64,000 bases of DNA from Candidatus Zipacnadum vermilionense. GTDB taxonomy: Bacteria; Armatimonadota; Zipacnadia; Zipacnadales; Zipacnadaceae. The notes beneath the pieces are model-generated. The model worked only from the letters and a program-made list of their open reading frames with translations, had not been told where the DNA came from and did no database searches. This document shows positions 1 to 8,217 of the stretch, one piece after another (the stretch's first letter is position 1; each line of letters opens with the position of its first letter). A program made the translations under genes and the position numbers. The stretch covers positions 62,001 through 126,000 of the forward strand of contig JALGSV010000006.1 of the NCBI GenBank assembly GCA_029821755.1, read 5' to 3'.

Positions 1-418
1 GGATCGCGGTCGGCGCCAGCCCGGCGCGGATCAGCCGTTCGCGCTCCTCTCGGTCGTCAGGCCAGTGCACCCCGCAATCCAGGTAGCTCTCGTCCAGCTC
101 CAGGCGCGCCAGGATTTCGCGCACCGCCGCCAGGTGCAGCGCCGTCCCCTGGTGCGAGGCGCAGGCGATGGCCAGGTGGCGCGGCTGCAGACCGAAGCGG
201 TTGGCGGCACCGGAGGTGACTACCGCCAGCGCCTGCAGGGGCTTGGCCGAGGAGCGCATGACCACCGGCGTCTCGGGATCGCCCAGTGCCGCGGCCAACT
301 CGCCGGAGGGCCCGGCCGCCGCGATCTGGCCGTAGTGTACAGCCTCCACGACCGGGCCACGGTACGACAGCGCCAGCGGGACGGCGGCGGGCAGCGTCTC
401 GGCCGCGGCCACGCTCAC
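1..418 (-). CDS. L-asparaginase II family protein, N-terminal part (cut by window edge)
   Basis: Only the first 139 residues are inside the window; the gene runs off the left edge. The residues match the asparaginase II family (PF06089-type). There is an R-G-P-x-V-E start region near residue 20, the motif MRSSAKPLQAL at about residues 54-64, CASHQG at 86-91 and a C-G-x-H-W-P motif near 117-121. Family members are linked to asparagine hydrolysis to aspartate and ammonia in the cytoplasm, but many are experimentally uncharacterised. The start is a GTG at 418 that overlaps the TGA of the upstream DUF1844 gene (GTGA), implying translational coupling. The family call is firm; the substrate is not. 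Confidence 0.85.
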   Translation of the reverse strand, partial: MSVAAAETLPAAVPLALSYRGPVVEAVHYGQIAAAGPSGELAAALGDPETPVVMRSSAKPLQALAVVTSGAANRFGLQPRHLAIACASHQGTALHLAAVREILARLELDESYLDCGVHWPDDREERERLIRAGLAPTAI

Positions 419-867
419 TCAGCCTTCTTCACGAAGTTTACGCGCAGGTTGGCGAGAACGTTGTCGATCTCGCGCTGCTCGTCCAGGTCGAAAGAGGGGC
501 GGAGTTGGTTCGCCAGGGCCTCCAACGAGTCAATGGCCACCCGCGCCTGGCCCAAGTCGGTCACCGCTTCCTTCGCCCCCGGCGCCACCACCAGCCCCAG
601 GTGCATCCAAGCCGCCTGGTTGAGCACGCCAACCATAAAGCGCAGTGTGTCGTAGATGTCCAGGTCGGCCAGCGTCGGCGGGTGCGGCTCCTCCTCGGGC
701 ACACGGTCATGGGGCGGAGGCGAAGGCTCCTCCTCTTCCTTTTCCGGCACTTCGCCCTCGGGGGGGCGGCCGCCGGGGGGAGGGGGCTCCGGGATCTCCT
801 CTTCCTTGCCTTCGACTTCAGGCTCGGGCTCGCCGGCCGGTTCTTCGGTGAGTTCGTCGTCGGTCAT
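415..867 (-). CDS. DUF1844 domain protein with acidic proline-rich N-terminal tail
   Basis: About 150 residues. The first 70 residues are a low-complexity acidic Glu/Pro tail, probably disordered. The rest is a helical DUF1844 domain, recognisable from the segments DIYDTLRFMVGVLNQAAW and LGQARVAIDSLEALANQL. Function is unknown; in other bacteria it is a small cytoplasmic protein. I chose the ATG at 867 because a strong AGGAGGTG lies seven bases before it; a longer reading frame up to 918 lacks such support. Its stop overlaps the start of the asparaginase-like gene, so the two are probably one transcript. Confidence 0.8.
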   Translation of the reverse strand: MTDDELTEEPAGEPEPEVEGKEEEIPEPPPPGGRPPEGEVPEKEEEEPSPPPHDRVPEEEPHPPTLADLDIYDTLRFMVGVLNQAAWMHLGLVVAPGAKEAVTDLGQARVAIDSLEALANQLRPSFDLDEQREIDNVLANLRVNFVKKAE

Positions 868-959
868 GTACAGGCACCTCCTGGGACCTCTGCGTGGCGC
901 GGGGGATGCGACCTCCATTTGTCAGTGCCGCCGGGCGACACAGGTCCCCCGCGATCGGC

Positions 960-998
960 GGGCCGGATTCACTCCGCTGCGCTCCGCTCATCCGGCCC
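960..998. repeat. GGGCCGGAT hairpin, dispersed palindrome
   Basis: GGGCCGGAT (960-968) pairs with ATCCGGCCC (990-998) around a 21-base loop. The GGCCGG-type outer stem resembles the larger nested hairpins at 49624-49677 and 62965-63031. It lies between a dehydrogenase gene and the DUF1844 gene. It may end transcription, but no T-run follows, so a repeat element is the safer call. Confidence 0.5.
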
Positions 999-1033
999 CT
1001 CCTGGAGGGCGACCCTCCCGCCCCCAGCGGACG

Positions 1034-2041
1034 TCACGGCGTCACAATGGCGCGGAGCATATCCCCCGGCCGGGCGGCAGTGGCGTCGAGGGCCTCCTGC
1101 GTCTGGTCGAGGGTGTAGTTGCGGGTGGGCAAGGCCGCCAGATCCACCTGGCCCGTCGCCAGCAAGTGCAGGGACTCCTCCAGGGCGTGGCGCGACCGGC
1201 GGGAGAAGAGGAGGGTCAGCTCGCAGCGGCGGGGAATGGTGGAGTCAAAGCTCACCACGTCCGGGTGGGGGATGCCCACCACCATGATCTTGCCGCCGGG
1301 CCGGGTCACGCGCATGGCCTGCTCCACCGCCGTGTTCTCGCCGGAACATTCGAAGACCACGTCCCCCTCTATCCCCTGTTTTCCCAACTCCTCGTAGGAA
1401 GCCACAACTTTGCAGCCGAGGCGAGCGGGCCAGTCCCGGCGCTCGCACAGCGGCTCGACAACCGTCAGGTCGCGAGCGCCTTTGGCCCGGGCGACCAGGA
1501 GAGTGCACATGCCAATGGCACCGGCGCCTAGGAAGACCAGGTGGTCGGTAGCCCTGAGCTCGGCCAAGCGGACGGCGTGGAGCCCCACCCCCAGCGGCTC
1601 AATTAGCGCCCCCACGCCGTAACTCGTGTCGGGCGGCAGGGGACTCACAGCGTCGGCCGGGCAGGCGATGTACTCGGCCAGCGCCCCGTCGCGCTGGGGG
1701 AAACTGGGGAAGATGATGTGGCGGCACAAGTTCGGCAGGCCCTCGCGGCACAGGTCACATTCGCCGCAAGCCCAGGTGGGCTCTACTGCCACCGGCGTAC
1801 CGACGGGCGGTCCGGAAACCCCGGACCCCAGGGCGGCGACGTCGCCAGAGAACTCGTGGCCCTGAATCATGGGGTGGTCGGGGACGACGCCGCTGGCGTG
1901 GCCGTCCTCGTACAAGCGCCAGTCGGAGGGGCAGATGGAGACCGCGCGCACGCGGACCAGCACCTCCCCCGGACCGGCCTCCGGGGTGGGGATATCGTCG
2001 ATCCGCACGTCGTGTGGGGCGTAAAGTCTAGCTGCTCTCAT
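1034..2041 (-). CDS. Zinc-dependent medium-chain alcohol/polyol dehydrogenase
   Basis: 335 residues, normal for the zinc MDR family (sorbitol/threonine dehydrogenase-like). Visible are the catalytic-zinc Cys37 (SICPSD) and the GHE motif at 61-63. The structural-zinc lobe has Cys92, 95, 98 and 106. The NAD-binding Rossmann motif GAGAIG is near residue 170. It should oxidise a secondary alcohol or sugar alcohol with NAD(P)+ in the cytoplasm. The start ATG at 2041 has AGGTGA six bases upstream; the longer open frame upstream overlaps queC and is not credible. It follows queC by 31 bases in the same direction. The substrate cannot be read from sequence. Confidence 0.85.
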   Translation of the reverse strand: MRAARLYAPHDVRIDDIPTPEAGPGEVLVRVRAVSICPSDWRLYEDGHASGVVPDHPMIQGHEFSGDVAALGSGVSGPPVGTPVAVEPTWACGECDLCREGLPNLCRHIIFPSFPQRDGALAEYIACPADAVSPLPPDTSYGVGALIEPLGVGLHAVRLAELRATDHLVFLGAGAIGMCTLLVARAKGARDLTVVEPLCERRDWPARLGCKVVASYEELGKQGIEGDVVFECSGENTAVEQAMRVTRPGGKIMVVGIPHPDVVSFDSTIPRRCELTLLFSRRSRHALEESLHLLATGQVDLAALPTRNYTLDQTQEALDATAARPGDMLRAIVTP

Positions 2042-2072
2042 GGGTTCATCACCTGTAACTGTAGGGCGGGGA

Positions 2073-2729
2073 CTACCGCGCCTGGAGCGCTCTGTGTAGC
2101 CTCCGACATGACTCGCATCTTCCGCACGGTTCCTCGCCGCCCAGGTAGCAGGACCAGACCAGCTCCAGCGGGGCACCCAGGGCGCGGCCCCGGCGAGCGA
2201 TCTCCGGCTTGTCCAGATCGGCCGTCGGCGAGTATAGCTGCACACCGGTGGCGGTTGAGTACCGCCACAAAGCGTCGGTGGCCTGCATGAAGTCGCGGGA
2301 GTTATCGGGGAAGGTGGCGGCTTCCTCGGCATTGAAGCCGCACACTACCCACTCCGCCCCTCGCCGCTCGGCGTAGGCGGCGGCCACGTTCACCAGCACT
2401 CCATTGCGATTGGGGACCCACACGGCGCGGGCGGTCTCGGCCGTGATCTCCGGCGCGTCCAGTTGCTCCACGGCTGGCTCGGGGAGAACCTGGCTGGCGT
2501 CGGTCAGGGCGTTGCCGCCGAGAGCGCCGAGCCAGGGCAAAGCGATGATCTCATGCGCGCAACCCAGCCACTGCGCCTGCCGGCGGGCCGCCTCCACCTC
2601 CCGCACCGCGGCTCGCTGGCCGTAGTCGCAGGTCAGCGCCAGCACCAACTCGGCCTCGCCCCGCGCCAGCGCTGCCGCTACCAGAGAGTCCAGCCCGCCG
2701 GAAAGCAGCACCACCGCACGCACGGTCAT
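2073..2729 (-). CDS. queC: 7-cyano-7-deazaguanine (preQ0) synthase QueC
   Basis: 218 residues. QueC is the ATP-dependent enzyme converting 7-carboxy-7-deazaguanine and ammonia to preQ0 on the route to queuosine. The PP-loop SGGLDS is at residues 10-15. The zinc site is formed by Cys194, Cys202, Cys205 and Cys208. The internal segment VWVPNRNG is typical of the family. Its start overlaps the end of queD by four bases (ATGA), so the two are co-translated. queE is not in the window. Confidence 0.95.
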   Translation of the reverse strand: MTVRAVVLLSGGLDSLVAAALARGEAELVLALTCDYGQRAAVREVEAARRQAQWLGCAHEIIALPWLGALGGNALTDASQVLPEPAVEQLDAPEITAETARAVWVPNRNGVLVNVAAAYAERRGAEWVVCGFNAEEAATFPDNSRDFMQATDALWRYSTATGVQLYSPTADLDKPEIARRGRALGAPLELVWSCYLGGEEPCGRCESCRRLHRALQAR

Positions 2730-3097
2730 TCCTCCCGGTAAGTCACCGCACTGGTAGGCGACTCATAGACGGTGACTGCCCAGACTTGCGCGGGCAGGTC
2801 CGCCGCTGCGGCGCGGATCTGCTGGAACAGGTAGTGGGCGATCGCCTCGGCGGTCGGGTTGCGCCCGGCAAAAGCGGCGTGGTCGTTGAGGTACTGGTGG
2901 TCCAGGTCGTCCAGCACGGTGTCGCACAGCGACTTGAGCGCGGCGAAGTCCATCAGGAAGCCGCTCTCGTCCAGCGTCGCCCCCCGGAAGGTTACCAGCA
3001 CTCGGTAGTTATGCCCATGCAACCGGGCGCAGGGACCGGCGTAGTTCTCCAGCTTGTGGGCCGCGGCGAATTGGCGTTCAATGGTGAGTTCGTACAT
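2726..3097 (-). CDS. queD: 6-carboxytetrahydropterin synthase QueD
   Basis: 123 residues, normal for QueD/PTPS-type proteins. It forms 6-carboxy-tetrahydropterin from dihydroneopterin triphosphate, the first committed step to preQ0. The zinc ligands His14, His27 and His29 are present (AAAHKL and RLHGHNY), as are the catalytic Cys23 and a C-terminal Glu in YESPTS. It is the first gene of a queD-queC operon, with an extended -10 promoter just upstream. Confidence 0.95.
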   Translation of the reverse strand: MYELTIERQFAAAHKLENYAGPCARLHGHNYRVLVTFRGATLDESGFLMDFAALKSLCDTVLDDLDHQYLNDHAAFAGRNPTAEAIAHYLFQQIRAAAADLPAQVWAVTVYESPTSAVTYREE

Positions 3098-3119
3098 GAG
3101 GCTCCCGCCCGACGGTGCG

Positions 3120-3128
3120 ATTATAGCA
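3120..3128 (-). promoter_or_regulatory. Extended -10 promoter for queD-queC
   Basis: Read on the minus strand the sequence is TGCTATAAT, an extended -10 box (TGnTATAAT), about 25 bases before the queD ATG. No good -35 box is visible, which fits extended -10 promoters. The same word occurs before ilvN (46933-46941). Confidence 0.55.
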
Positions 3129-3212
3129 TAGGACGAGAGGGAGCGGCAACGCGGGGAACCCGGCCCGTCGCCGGCAGCCGTCGGCTGGCGCGCAGTTCAT
3201 CCTGCCCCGGGC

Positions 3213-3545
3213 CTAGACGGCTCGCACCCGAATCACCAGGGAGTCGGCGGTGCACACAATCTCCACCTCCCCGCCCTCTCGTGCGTAGATGGAGCGGAAG
3301 TGCTCCTCCAGCGCAGCCAGCCCCCGCTCGCGTAAGGCCTCCCGCAGCGGCGCATAGTAGACCCGGGTGAACCGGCGCAGGTACGCGCAGACCGTCTCGG
3401 GGCCGTGGGTTTGTTCCAGATAGGTCAGGGCGGCGCTAAGCGCGCCGTGGAAGTCGGGGTGGAAGTAGGGATTGTCGGAGGCGCGGCGGTCGAGCGTGAA
3501 TTTGGGCATGGGTGGAGGAGTCAGTCCCTCTTCCGCCACGGCCAC
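3213..3545 (-). CDS. Small helical hypothetical protein downstream of DapA-like gene
   Basis: About 110 residues from a GTG start, or 98 residues if the internal ATG at 3509 is used. I do not recognise the family with certainty. The body looks alpha-helical and contains DNPYFHPDFHGALS, TVCAYLRRFTRVYYAPLRE and a final beta-like EVEIVCTADSLVIRV. It overlaps the end of the DapA-like gene by 25 bases, so it is probably co-translated with it and may be an accessory subunit. Reading-frame conservation should be checked in relatives. Confidence 0.55.
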   Translation of the reverse strand: MAVAEEGLTPPPMPKFTLDRRASDNPYFHPDFHGALSAALTYLEQTHGPETVCAYLRRFTRVYYAPLREALRERGLAALEEHFRSIYAREGGEVEIVCTADSLVIRVRAV

Positions 3546-4465
3546 AACACCTCCGCCTCCGTTACCAGCGACCGGTCTATCGCCCGCCGGCAGGAGGCGG
3601 TCAGCGTGTAGCCGAGGTAGTTGTTCCCGGTGCGGAAGATCCCCATCTGCACGAGCAGGTACTTGAGGCCGGCTAGCCAGGTGGTGATGCGCTGGCCGCC
3701 GTAGACGGCGTACATCAGGCGGCTCATGCGCGCCTGCAGGCGGTCGGCCCCCCGGCGGTCGCCGTCGGCCATGGCCTGGGTAATCAGGTTCGCCAGGTGA
3801 CCGTTGAACACGGCCCCGCCCAGCAGCAGGCCGTCGTAGCCGGTGGCCAGGAACTCCGGGCAGGCAAACTCGTTGCCGTTGAGTACGCGCAGGTCGGGAT
3901 GCCGGCGACGGGCGGCGAGGGCGATCTGCCCCCGCGCCGGGTCCCCGGAGGAGTCCTTGATCAGTACCACGTTCGGCTCCTGGTAGACCCGGCGCAGTAC
4001 CGACTCAGGAACCACCACCTTCATGCGCGCGCCCAGGTCGTACAGGCCGACCGGCAAGGGGCTGTTGCGGAGGACCTGCAGGTACAGATCGAGCAGTACG
4101 GCTGGGGTGGGGTGGAGGTGGTGGAAGGGCGCGGTCATCACCGCGATCTGCGCGCCGGCCTGGCGCATGGTCTCGATGTTCTCGAGGATGCGCACGGCGG
4201 AGTTGTCGCTGACCTGCGCGGCCAGGATCATGCGCCCGCGGTTGTGGTCGGCGACGATCTCCATGAGCCGGCGGCGCTGGTCGTCGGTCATCCAGGGGCC
4301 CTCCCCGCAGCTTCCCGCGAGGAAGAGGCCCTGGACGCCCAGGCGGACGTGGTGGTCCACCATGCGCTTGACCGAGGCGGTGTCCACTTGCCACTTGTCG
4401 GTGAAGGGCGTGGGCGCAGCGGACCAAACGCCGGTGAGGTAGTCGGGCGCGATTCGGCTATCCAT
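3521..4465 (-). CDS. DapA/N-acetylneuraminate-lyase family aldolase
   Basis: 314 residues forming a class I aldolase TIM barrel. The Schiff-base lysine is Lys170 in VVLIKDSSGD and the catalytic Tyr is probably Tyr142 (GLYDLG). The usual G-T-T-G-E substrate loop reads GSCGEG (residues 51-56), so the substrate is probably not that of true DapA. Members of this branch act on 2-keto-3-deoxy sugar acids or similar pyruvate aldols. The sugar-degradation neighbours fit that role, but this is inference. The ATG at 4465 follows GGGGAGAGG. A palindromic repeat lies directly upstream. Confidence 0.8.
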   Translation of the reverse strand: MDSRIAPDYLTGVWSAAPTPFTDKWQVDTASVKRMVDHHVRLGVQGLFLAGSCGEGPWMTDDQRRRLMEIVADHNRGRMILAAQVSDNSAVRILENIETMRQAGAQIAVMTAPFHHLHPTPAVLLDLYLQVLRNSPLPVGLYDLGARMKVVVPESVLRRVYQEPNVVLIKDSSGDPARGQIALAARRRHPDLRVLNGNEFACPEFLATGYDGLLLGGAVFNGHLANLITQAMADGDRRGADRLQARMSRLMYAVYGGQRITTWLAGLKYLLVQMGIFRTGNNYLGYTLTASCRRAIDRSLVTEAEVLWPWRKRD

Positions 4466-4470
4466 CAGGG

Positions 4471-4525
4471 CCTCTCCCCCAGCCCTCTCCCTGCGCACGT
4501 TCGGTGCGCTGTGCGGGGGAGGGGG
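4471..4525. repeat. C/T-rich palindromic repeat with inner GTTCG-loop hairpin
   Basis: A CCCTCTCCC stretch pairs with GGGGGAGGGGG around an inner TGCGCAC/GTGCGC hairpin. A close copy with the same inner hairpin is at 62897-62952. Shorter relatives occur at 10411-10450, 37341-37383 and 46989-47030. It is located in the leader of the DapA-like gene. Confidence 0.7.
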
Positions 4526-4540
4526 AACCCGCAAGGTGAC

Positions 4541-7500
4541 CTACCCTTTCGCCAACTGTACCTGGGTCACGTTGGCGGGGAGGGTCAGGCGGCATTTGCC
4601 CTCACCCACCCGCTCCCACTTGACACCCGCCGCCGGCTTGACCGGGCTCCAGGCGCCAGGGAGGGTGATGGTGACCTGCAGCTCCTGGTGCCCTGCCGGG
4701 GCGTTGATAGCAGCCGCGGCCTCGCCCGCGCGCAGACTCACGGGAGCGTCGGCTTGGACGGCGCAATCCTCGTACGCCACCTCGCCCGCCGCGTTGAGGG
4801 CCAGGACCAAGCCGGTGGCGCGGTCCTGGATGCAGGCGCTAGTGCCCCGGAAGCGGGCGGCGTCAGCGTCAGCCGTGGCCTCAGCGGCGCTGAGGAAGGC
4901 GTAGTCGGTGCCCCAGTCAGCGGAGACCTTGATGACCTTGCCCCCGCCGAGCGTGGCGAAGGTGGGCACGGGCTCGGTGCGCAGGCGCGGGTACATGGCC
5001 ACGAAGTAGACACCGTCGCCCGGCATCTGGACCTGCAGCAGGTCCTGGTACTCGTCGCCCACCACCCCGTAGTCCCCGTAGTACGTCCCCCAGCGCAGCG
5101 TCCAGCGGGGAGTGCCGGTGGGGGCGGCCAGGTAGTACTCCAGGTCGAGGTCAAGCTGGCCGACGGCGGTGAAGCGGTCGCCGGTCAGCGGACTGGGCGG
5201 AACGGCCGTCTCGCCGGGCTTGTCGGCGAGGAAGGCCGTCACGTCTGCGGCCTGCTCCGGCGTGCCGAGCTTCTCCGACAGCGTCCACATCTGCCACATG
5301 GTGGGCTGGCCGCCGCTGACCGTGTCGCGGAACACCAGGTAGTTGGGACCGCCCGGATCATCGTCCTTCAGGTACAGCACCTGACGGCGCCAGTCGAAGG
5401 GGTCCTGGCCTTCCTGGGCCACCGGGGGCCACTCGGTGAGGTCCGCCGGCACGTCGGTGGTCCACCAGTTGGCGTCGTAGACGCTGCCGATGGCGTAGGT
5501 GGTGTTGACGTAGTCAGCGCGCGGCAATAAGGCGGACAGGTCTTCCCCGGTAACGGTCGCGTTGCCAAAGGGGAGGAACCAGTTGTCCCCGGGCTTCCAG
5601 GTACGGGCGCGCAGCACGCGGCTGGTAAGCAGCTCCTGGCGCTCGGAGTAGCCGGGGCAGAACAGACCGGCGATGGGCCGCCCCTTGGCGAACCACTTCA
5701 TCAGCCCGCCCGGCTCCGAGACACGGGCGAACGCGATCTTGCTGTTGGTGAGCAGCAGAACGTAGTTCTCCTCGAGCGTCCCCACCCCGTTGCGCAGAAT
5801 TGATCCCATCTCGGGGAACCAGTCGGAGCCCCAGGCGGGCTTCTCCGCCGGCTGGTCGGGATCGAGGACCACCACCTCGAAGCCGGAGAGGCGCGTGTCC
5901 ATCACCTTCATGTCGTAGCCCGACTGGGCCCAGCACCACTGCATGATCCGCGAGTACTCCGGCCGTGTCTCGCGGGTGAGAGCCGCGAGCAGGCCCAGGT
6001 GCGCCCACATCTCGCCGGCCTGGGCCCGGCCCAGGGGCGGCGAAGCACGGCGGTCGCCGCGCTGCGGGTCCAGGGGCGTCTGGTGCTTGGCGATGTACAT
6101 ACCGAACCTGAGGAAAGCCGGATCCTTGCCATAGTCGTAGAATCCCGCCCGCTGGGCGGCAAGCGCGAACCAGATCATCGTCGAGTAGGTCACCTGGGCG
6201 TAGTGCCCGCTCTCGTACCACTCACCCTCCGGTCCCACCTCGGTCATCCACTGGTTCATCCGCGCGATGGCCGGCTCCACCCAGGCCTTAGCCATAGGAT
6301 GATCGGGCAGCAGGCAGGCGAGAATCCCGCGGGCGAGCATGTGCGACACGCTCATGTTCGGGTTGCCGGATTTGTAACCGCGTTCAATAGACCAGGTGGA
6401 GGGGTCGTTGATCTTATAGGCCAGGTAGGCCATCTGCGCCCGGTAGAGCGGCCGCTCCTCCGGCGTCACCAGGTCGCTGTCGATCAGAGCGTCGTACAGG
6501 GCCGCCACGATGCCGGTGGAGCGCATGGTGTCGAACTGGCCCAGCAGGTTCAGGTGCTGTGGCAAGCGCTCCGCCAACTGCACCTCAGTGGCGATCTCGT
6601 CTTTCCCCCCCGAGCGCAGCCAGGCCTCCAGCGCCCAAGCGTCCTTGTAGGAGGGTTCGGGGCGAATCTCGGGCTTGGTAGCGAGAATGTACTGAATCTG
6701 CTTCTCATCGTGCGGCGCGGTCCGGAAGTACTCCTGCACCTGCTCGCGCGAGACGAACAGGCGCGGGTGGGAGTCGGGCTGCTCCGGCCAGTCGAGCACA
6801 TAGTCTTTGACCACGTTGAGCGGTTCCCGACCCATTCCTCGTTCCCACCACGAGAAGGCGCCCTCGCCGGTTGGCACCATCACCTGCCGGGAGGTCCAGC
6901 GACGGATCCCCTGGGCGTTGTTGACGCGTAGGTAGACCTCGCCGTTGTCGGCGCGCTCGATGGGAATTAGCTTGTGCTGCCAGCCGCCCCAGTCGCGCAT
7001 CGTCCCCGGTGCGGCGGGCTCGACCCAGGCTCCGGGGTCGCGGCTGGATATCTGCAGTTGCGTGTTCTTGCCGGTGATATTGAGGGGAATGAGTATCTGG
7101 GTGTAGTCGTCCCACCAGTCGTTCCAGGGAGTGAGCTTCGTGACGATACGCTCATTGTAGGCATCGAGTGGCAGCTCGACCAGGTCGCCGACCTTGGCCT
7201 CGCTGTCCAGGAAGACCTTGCGCTTGGTGAACCACTCCATGTTGACGGGAAAGACGAGCGGGGGCAGGCCCTGACTAAGCAGGAAGTCCACGCCGTCTGC
7301 GACGCGGTCGTCCTTGACGTCAGTGTCCCACATGATCCCGCAGTCGCCGGCGTTGACCTGAGCAATCATTCTTAGCGTGTTACCGTCCGCGTAGGTGTAG
7401 AGGTACTCGACGCGGGCGAAGACTCCGCCCACGCTGGTGAGGAGCGCCTGGTAGGAGGTGATGGTGGTATTGCCAAACAGGCGGCTGCCGGAGAACTGCG

Positions 7501-8020
7501 TACCGTCGCCGAGGGCCAGGCTGACAAGGGGCCCGGGTACCTGGGCAGGGACCGCGGGCGGGTCATAGGTCTTCCCGCCCAGGAGGAGCGTCGCGCTGAA
7601 AAGATTCGTGGCAATGTCCACCGAGCCCACCCCCTCCTTGACGGAGAGATCTCCCGCCAGGGGTGGCCTGGCGGGCGGGGTCGCCGCATAGGTGAGCGTG
7701 AAGGTCTTGGTCGTCTGTGGCGCGAGGTCGGTGATAAAGGAGACCTGCGCCTGCTTCACGGTCTGGTTGTCGGGCCACAGCTCGAGGTCGGAGAACTGCA
7801 CCGGCAGGGGCCCGTCGGGGCCGGTCATGCGCAGGCTACCGGGAGCGCAGGCGCCCTGGGGCGCAGAGAAGGGGTAAGTCAGCAGTTCCTGCTCCCAGGT
7901 CTGACCCAGGTGTTCCTTCAGGACGATTTTCTGTTCGGCGGCCATCAGGGCACCCCCGAGGGAAAGGGTAAGTACAGCGGTCACGAGGCAGACGAGCAGG
8001 ATGCGTTGCGAAGCAGTCAT
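4541..8020 (-). CDS. Large secreted heparinase II/III-like protein
   Basis: 1159 residues with a clear signal peptide (residues 1 to about 28, hydrophobic core LLVCLVTAVLTLSLGGAL). The first ~380 residues look like beta-sandwich or RIFT-related modules. The middle (about 400-650) contains HPRLFVSREQVQEYF and an alpha-toroid-like stretch typical of polysaccharide lyases. The C-terminal half is beta-rich and recalls heparinase II/III-type proteins. It would act outside the cytoplasm on uronic-acid polymers, but active residues were not assigned. The ATG at 8020 has GAGGTGA six bases upstream. Its neighbours (aldolase, UroD-like, glycosidase) support glycan degradation. The family call is tentative. 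Confidence 0.6.
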   Translation of the reverse strand: MTASQRILLVCLVTAVLTLSLGGALMAAEQKIVLKEHLGQTWEQELLTYPFSAPQGACAPGSLRMTGPDGPLPVQFSDLELWPDNQTVKQAQVSFITDLAPQTTKTFTLTYAATPPARPPLAGDLSVKEGVGSVDIATNLFSATLLLGGKTYDPPAVPAQVPGPLVSLALGDGTQFSGSRLFGNTTITSYQALLTSVGGVFARVEYLYTYADGNTLRMIAQVNAGDCGIMWDTDVKDDRVADGVDFLLSQGLPPLVFPVNMEWFTKRKVFLDSEAKVGDLVELPLDAYNERIVTKLTPWNDWWDDYTQILIPLNITGKNTQLQISSRDPGAWVEPAAPGTMRDWGGWQHKLIPIERADNGEVYLRVNNAQGIRRWTSRQVMVPTGEGAFSWWERGMGREPLNVVKDYVLDWPEQPDSHPRLFVSREQVQEYFRTAPHDEKQIQYILATKPEIRPEPSYKDAWALEAWLRSGGKDEIATEVQLAERLPQHLNLLGQFDTMRSTGIVAALYDALIDSDLVTPEERPLYRAQMAYLAYKINDPSTWSIERGYKSGNPNMSVSHMLARGILACLLPDHPMAKAWVEPAIARMNQWMTEVGPEGEWYESGHYAQVTYSTMIWFALAAQRAGFYDYGKDPAFLRFGMYIAKHQTPLDPQRGDRRASPPLGRAQAGEMWAHLGLLAALTRETRPEYSRIMQWCWAQSGYDMKVMDTRLSGFEVVVLDPDQPAEKPAWGSDWFPEMGSILRNGVGTLEENYVLLLTNSKIAFARVSEPGGLMKWFAKGRPIAGLFCPGYSERQELLTSRVLRARTWKPGDNWFLPFGNATVTGEDLSALLPRADYVNTTYAIGSVYDANWWTTDVPADLTEWPPVAQEGQDPFDWRRQVLYLKDDDPGGPNYLVFRDTVSGGQPTMWQMWTLSEKLGTPEQAADVTAFLADKPGETAVPPSPLTGDRFTAVGQLDLDLEYYLAAPTGTPRWTLRWGTYYGDYGVVGDEYQDLLQVQMPGDGVYFVAMYPRLRTEPVPTFATLGGGKVIKVSADWGTDYAFLSAAEATADADAARFRGTSACIQDRATGLVLALNAAGEVAYEDCAVQADAPVSLRAGEAAAAINAPAGHQELQVTITLPGAWSPVKPAAGVKWERVGEGKCRLTLPANVTQVQLAKG

Positions 8021-8051
8021 GACAATCACCTCATCTGATTAGACAACCGGG

Positions 8052-8216
8052 CCGGTCTCGTAGGGGCGAATGTTCCGCGGGGCCGTTTCCGCGGAACATC
8101 CGCCCGCGCCTGTCGCTTACGCACCGGATAACCGTCGCACGAGGCGAGGTGTCTGCCGTAGCCGCGGGCGGATATTGTGGCTCGGAAGCCACAATATCCG
8201 CCCCTACGAGAACCGG
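8052..8216. repeat. Two-hairpin intergenic element, copy 1
   Basis: About 165 bp bounded by inverted CTCGTAGGGGCG and CGCCCCTACGAG-like ends. It contains two hairpins: GTTCCGCGG with CCGCGGAAC, and ATTGTGGCT with AGCCACAAT. Each hairpin is flanked by GGCGGAT/ATCCGCC or GGCGAAT/ATCCGCC. Copies with the same plan are at 30973-31118 (opposite orientation) and 53343-53508. It ends two bases before the stop codon of the adjacent UroD-like gene. Confidence 0.8.
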
Positions 8217-8217
8217 T

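Noticed and set aside
3797-5530. Long plus-strand open frame of 577 codons
   Set aside because: It lies opposite the DapA-like and heparinase-like genes, has no family features and is an antisense shadow caused by high GC.
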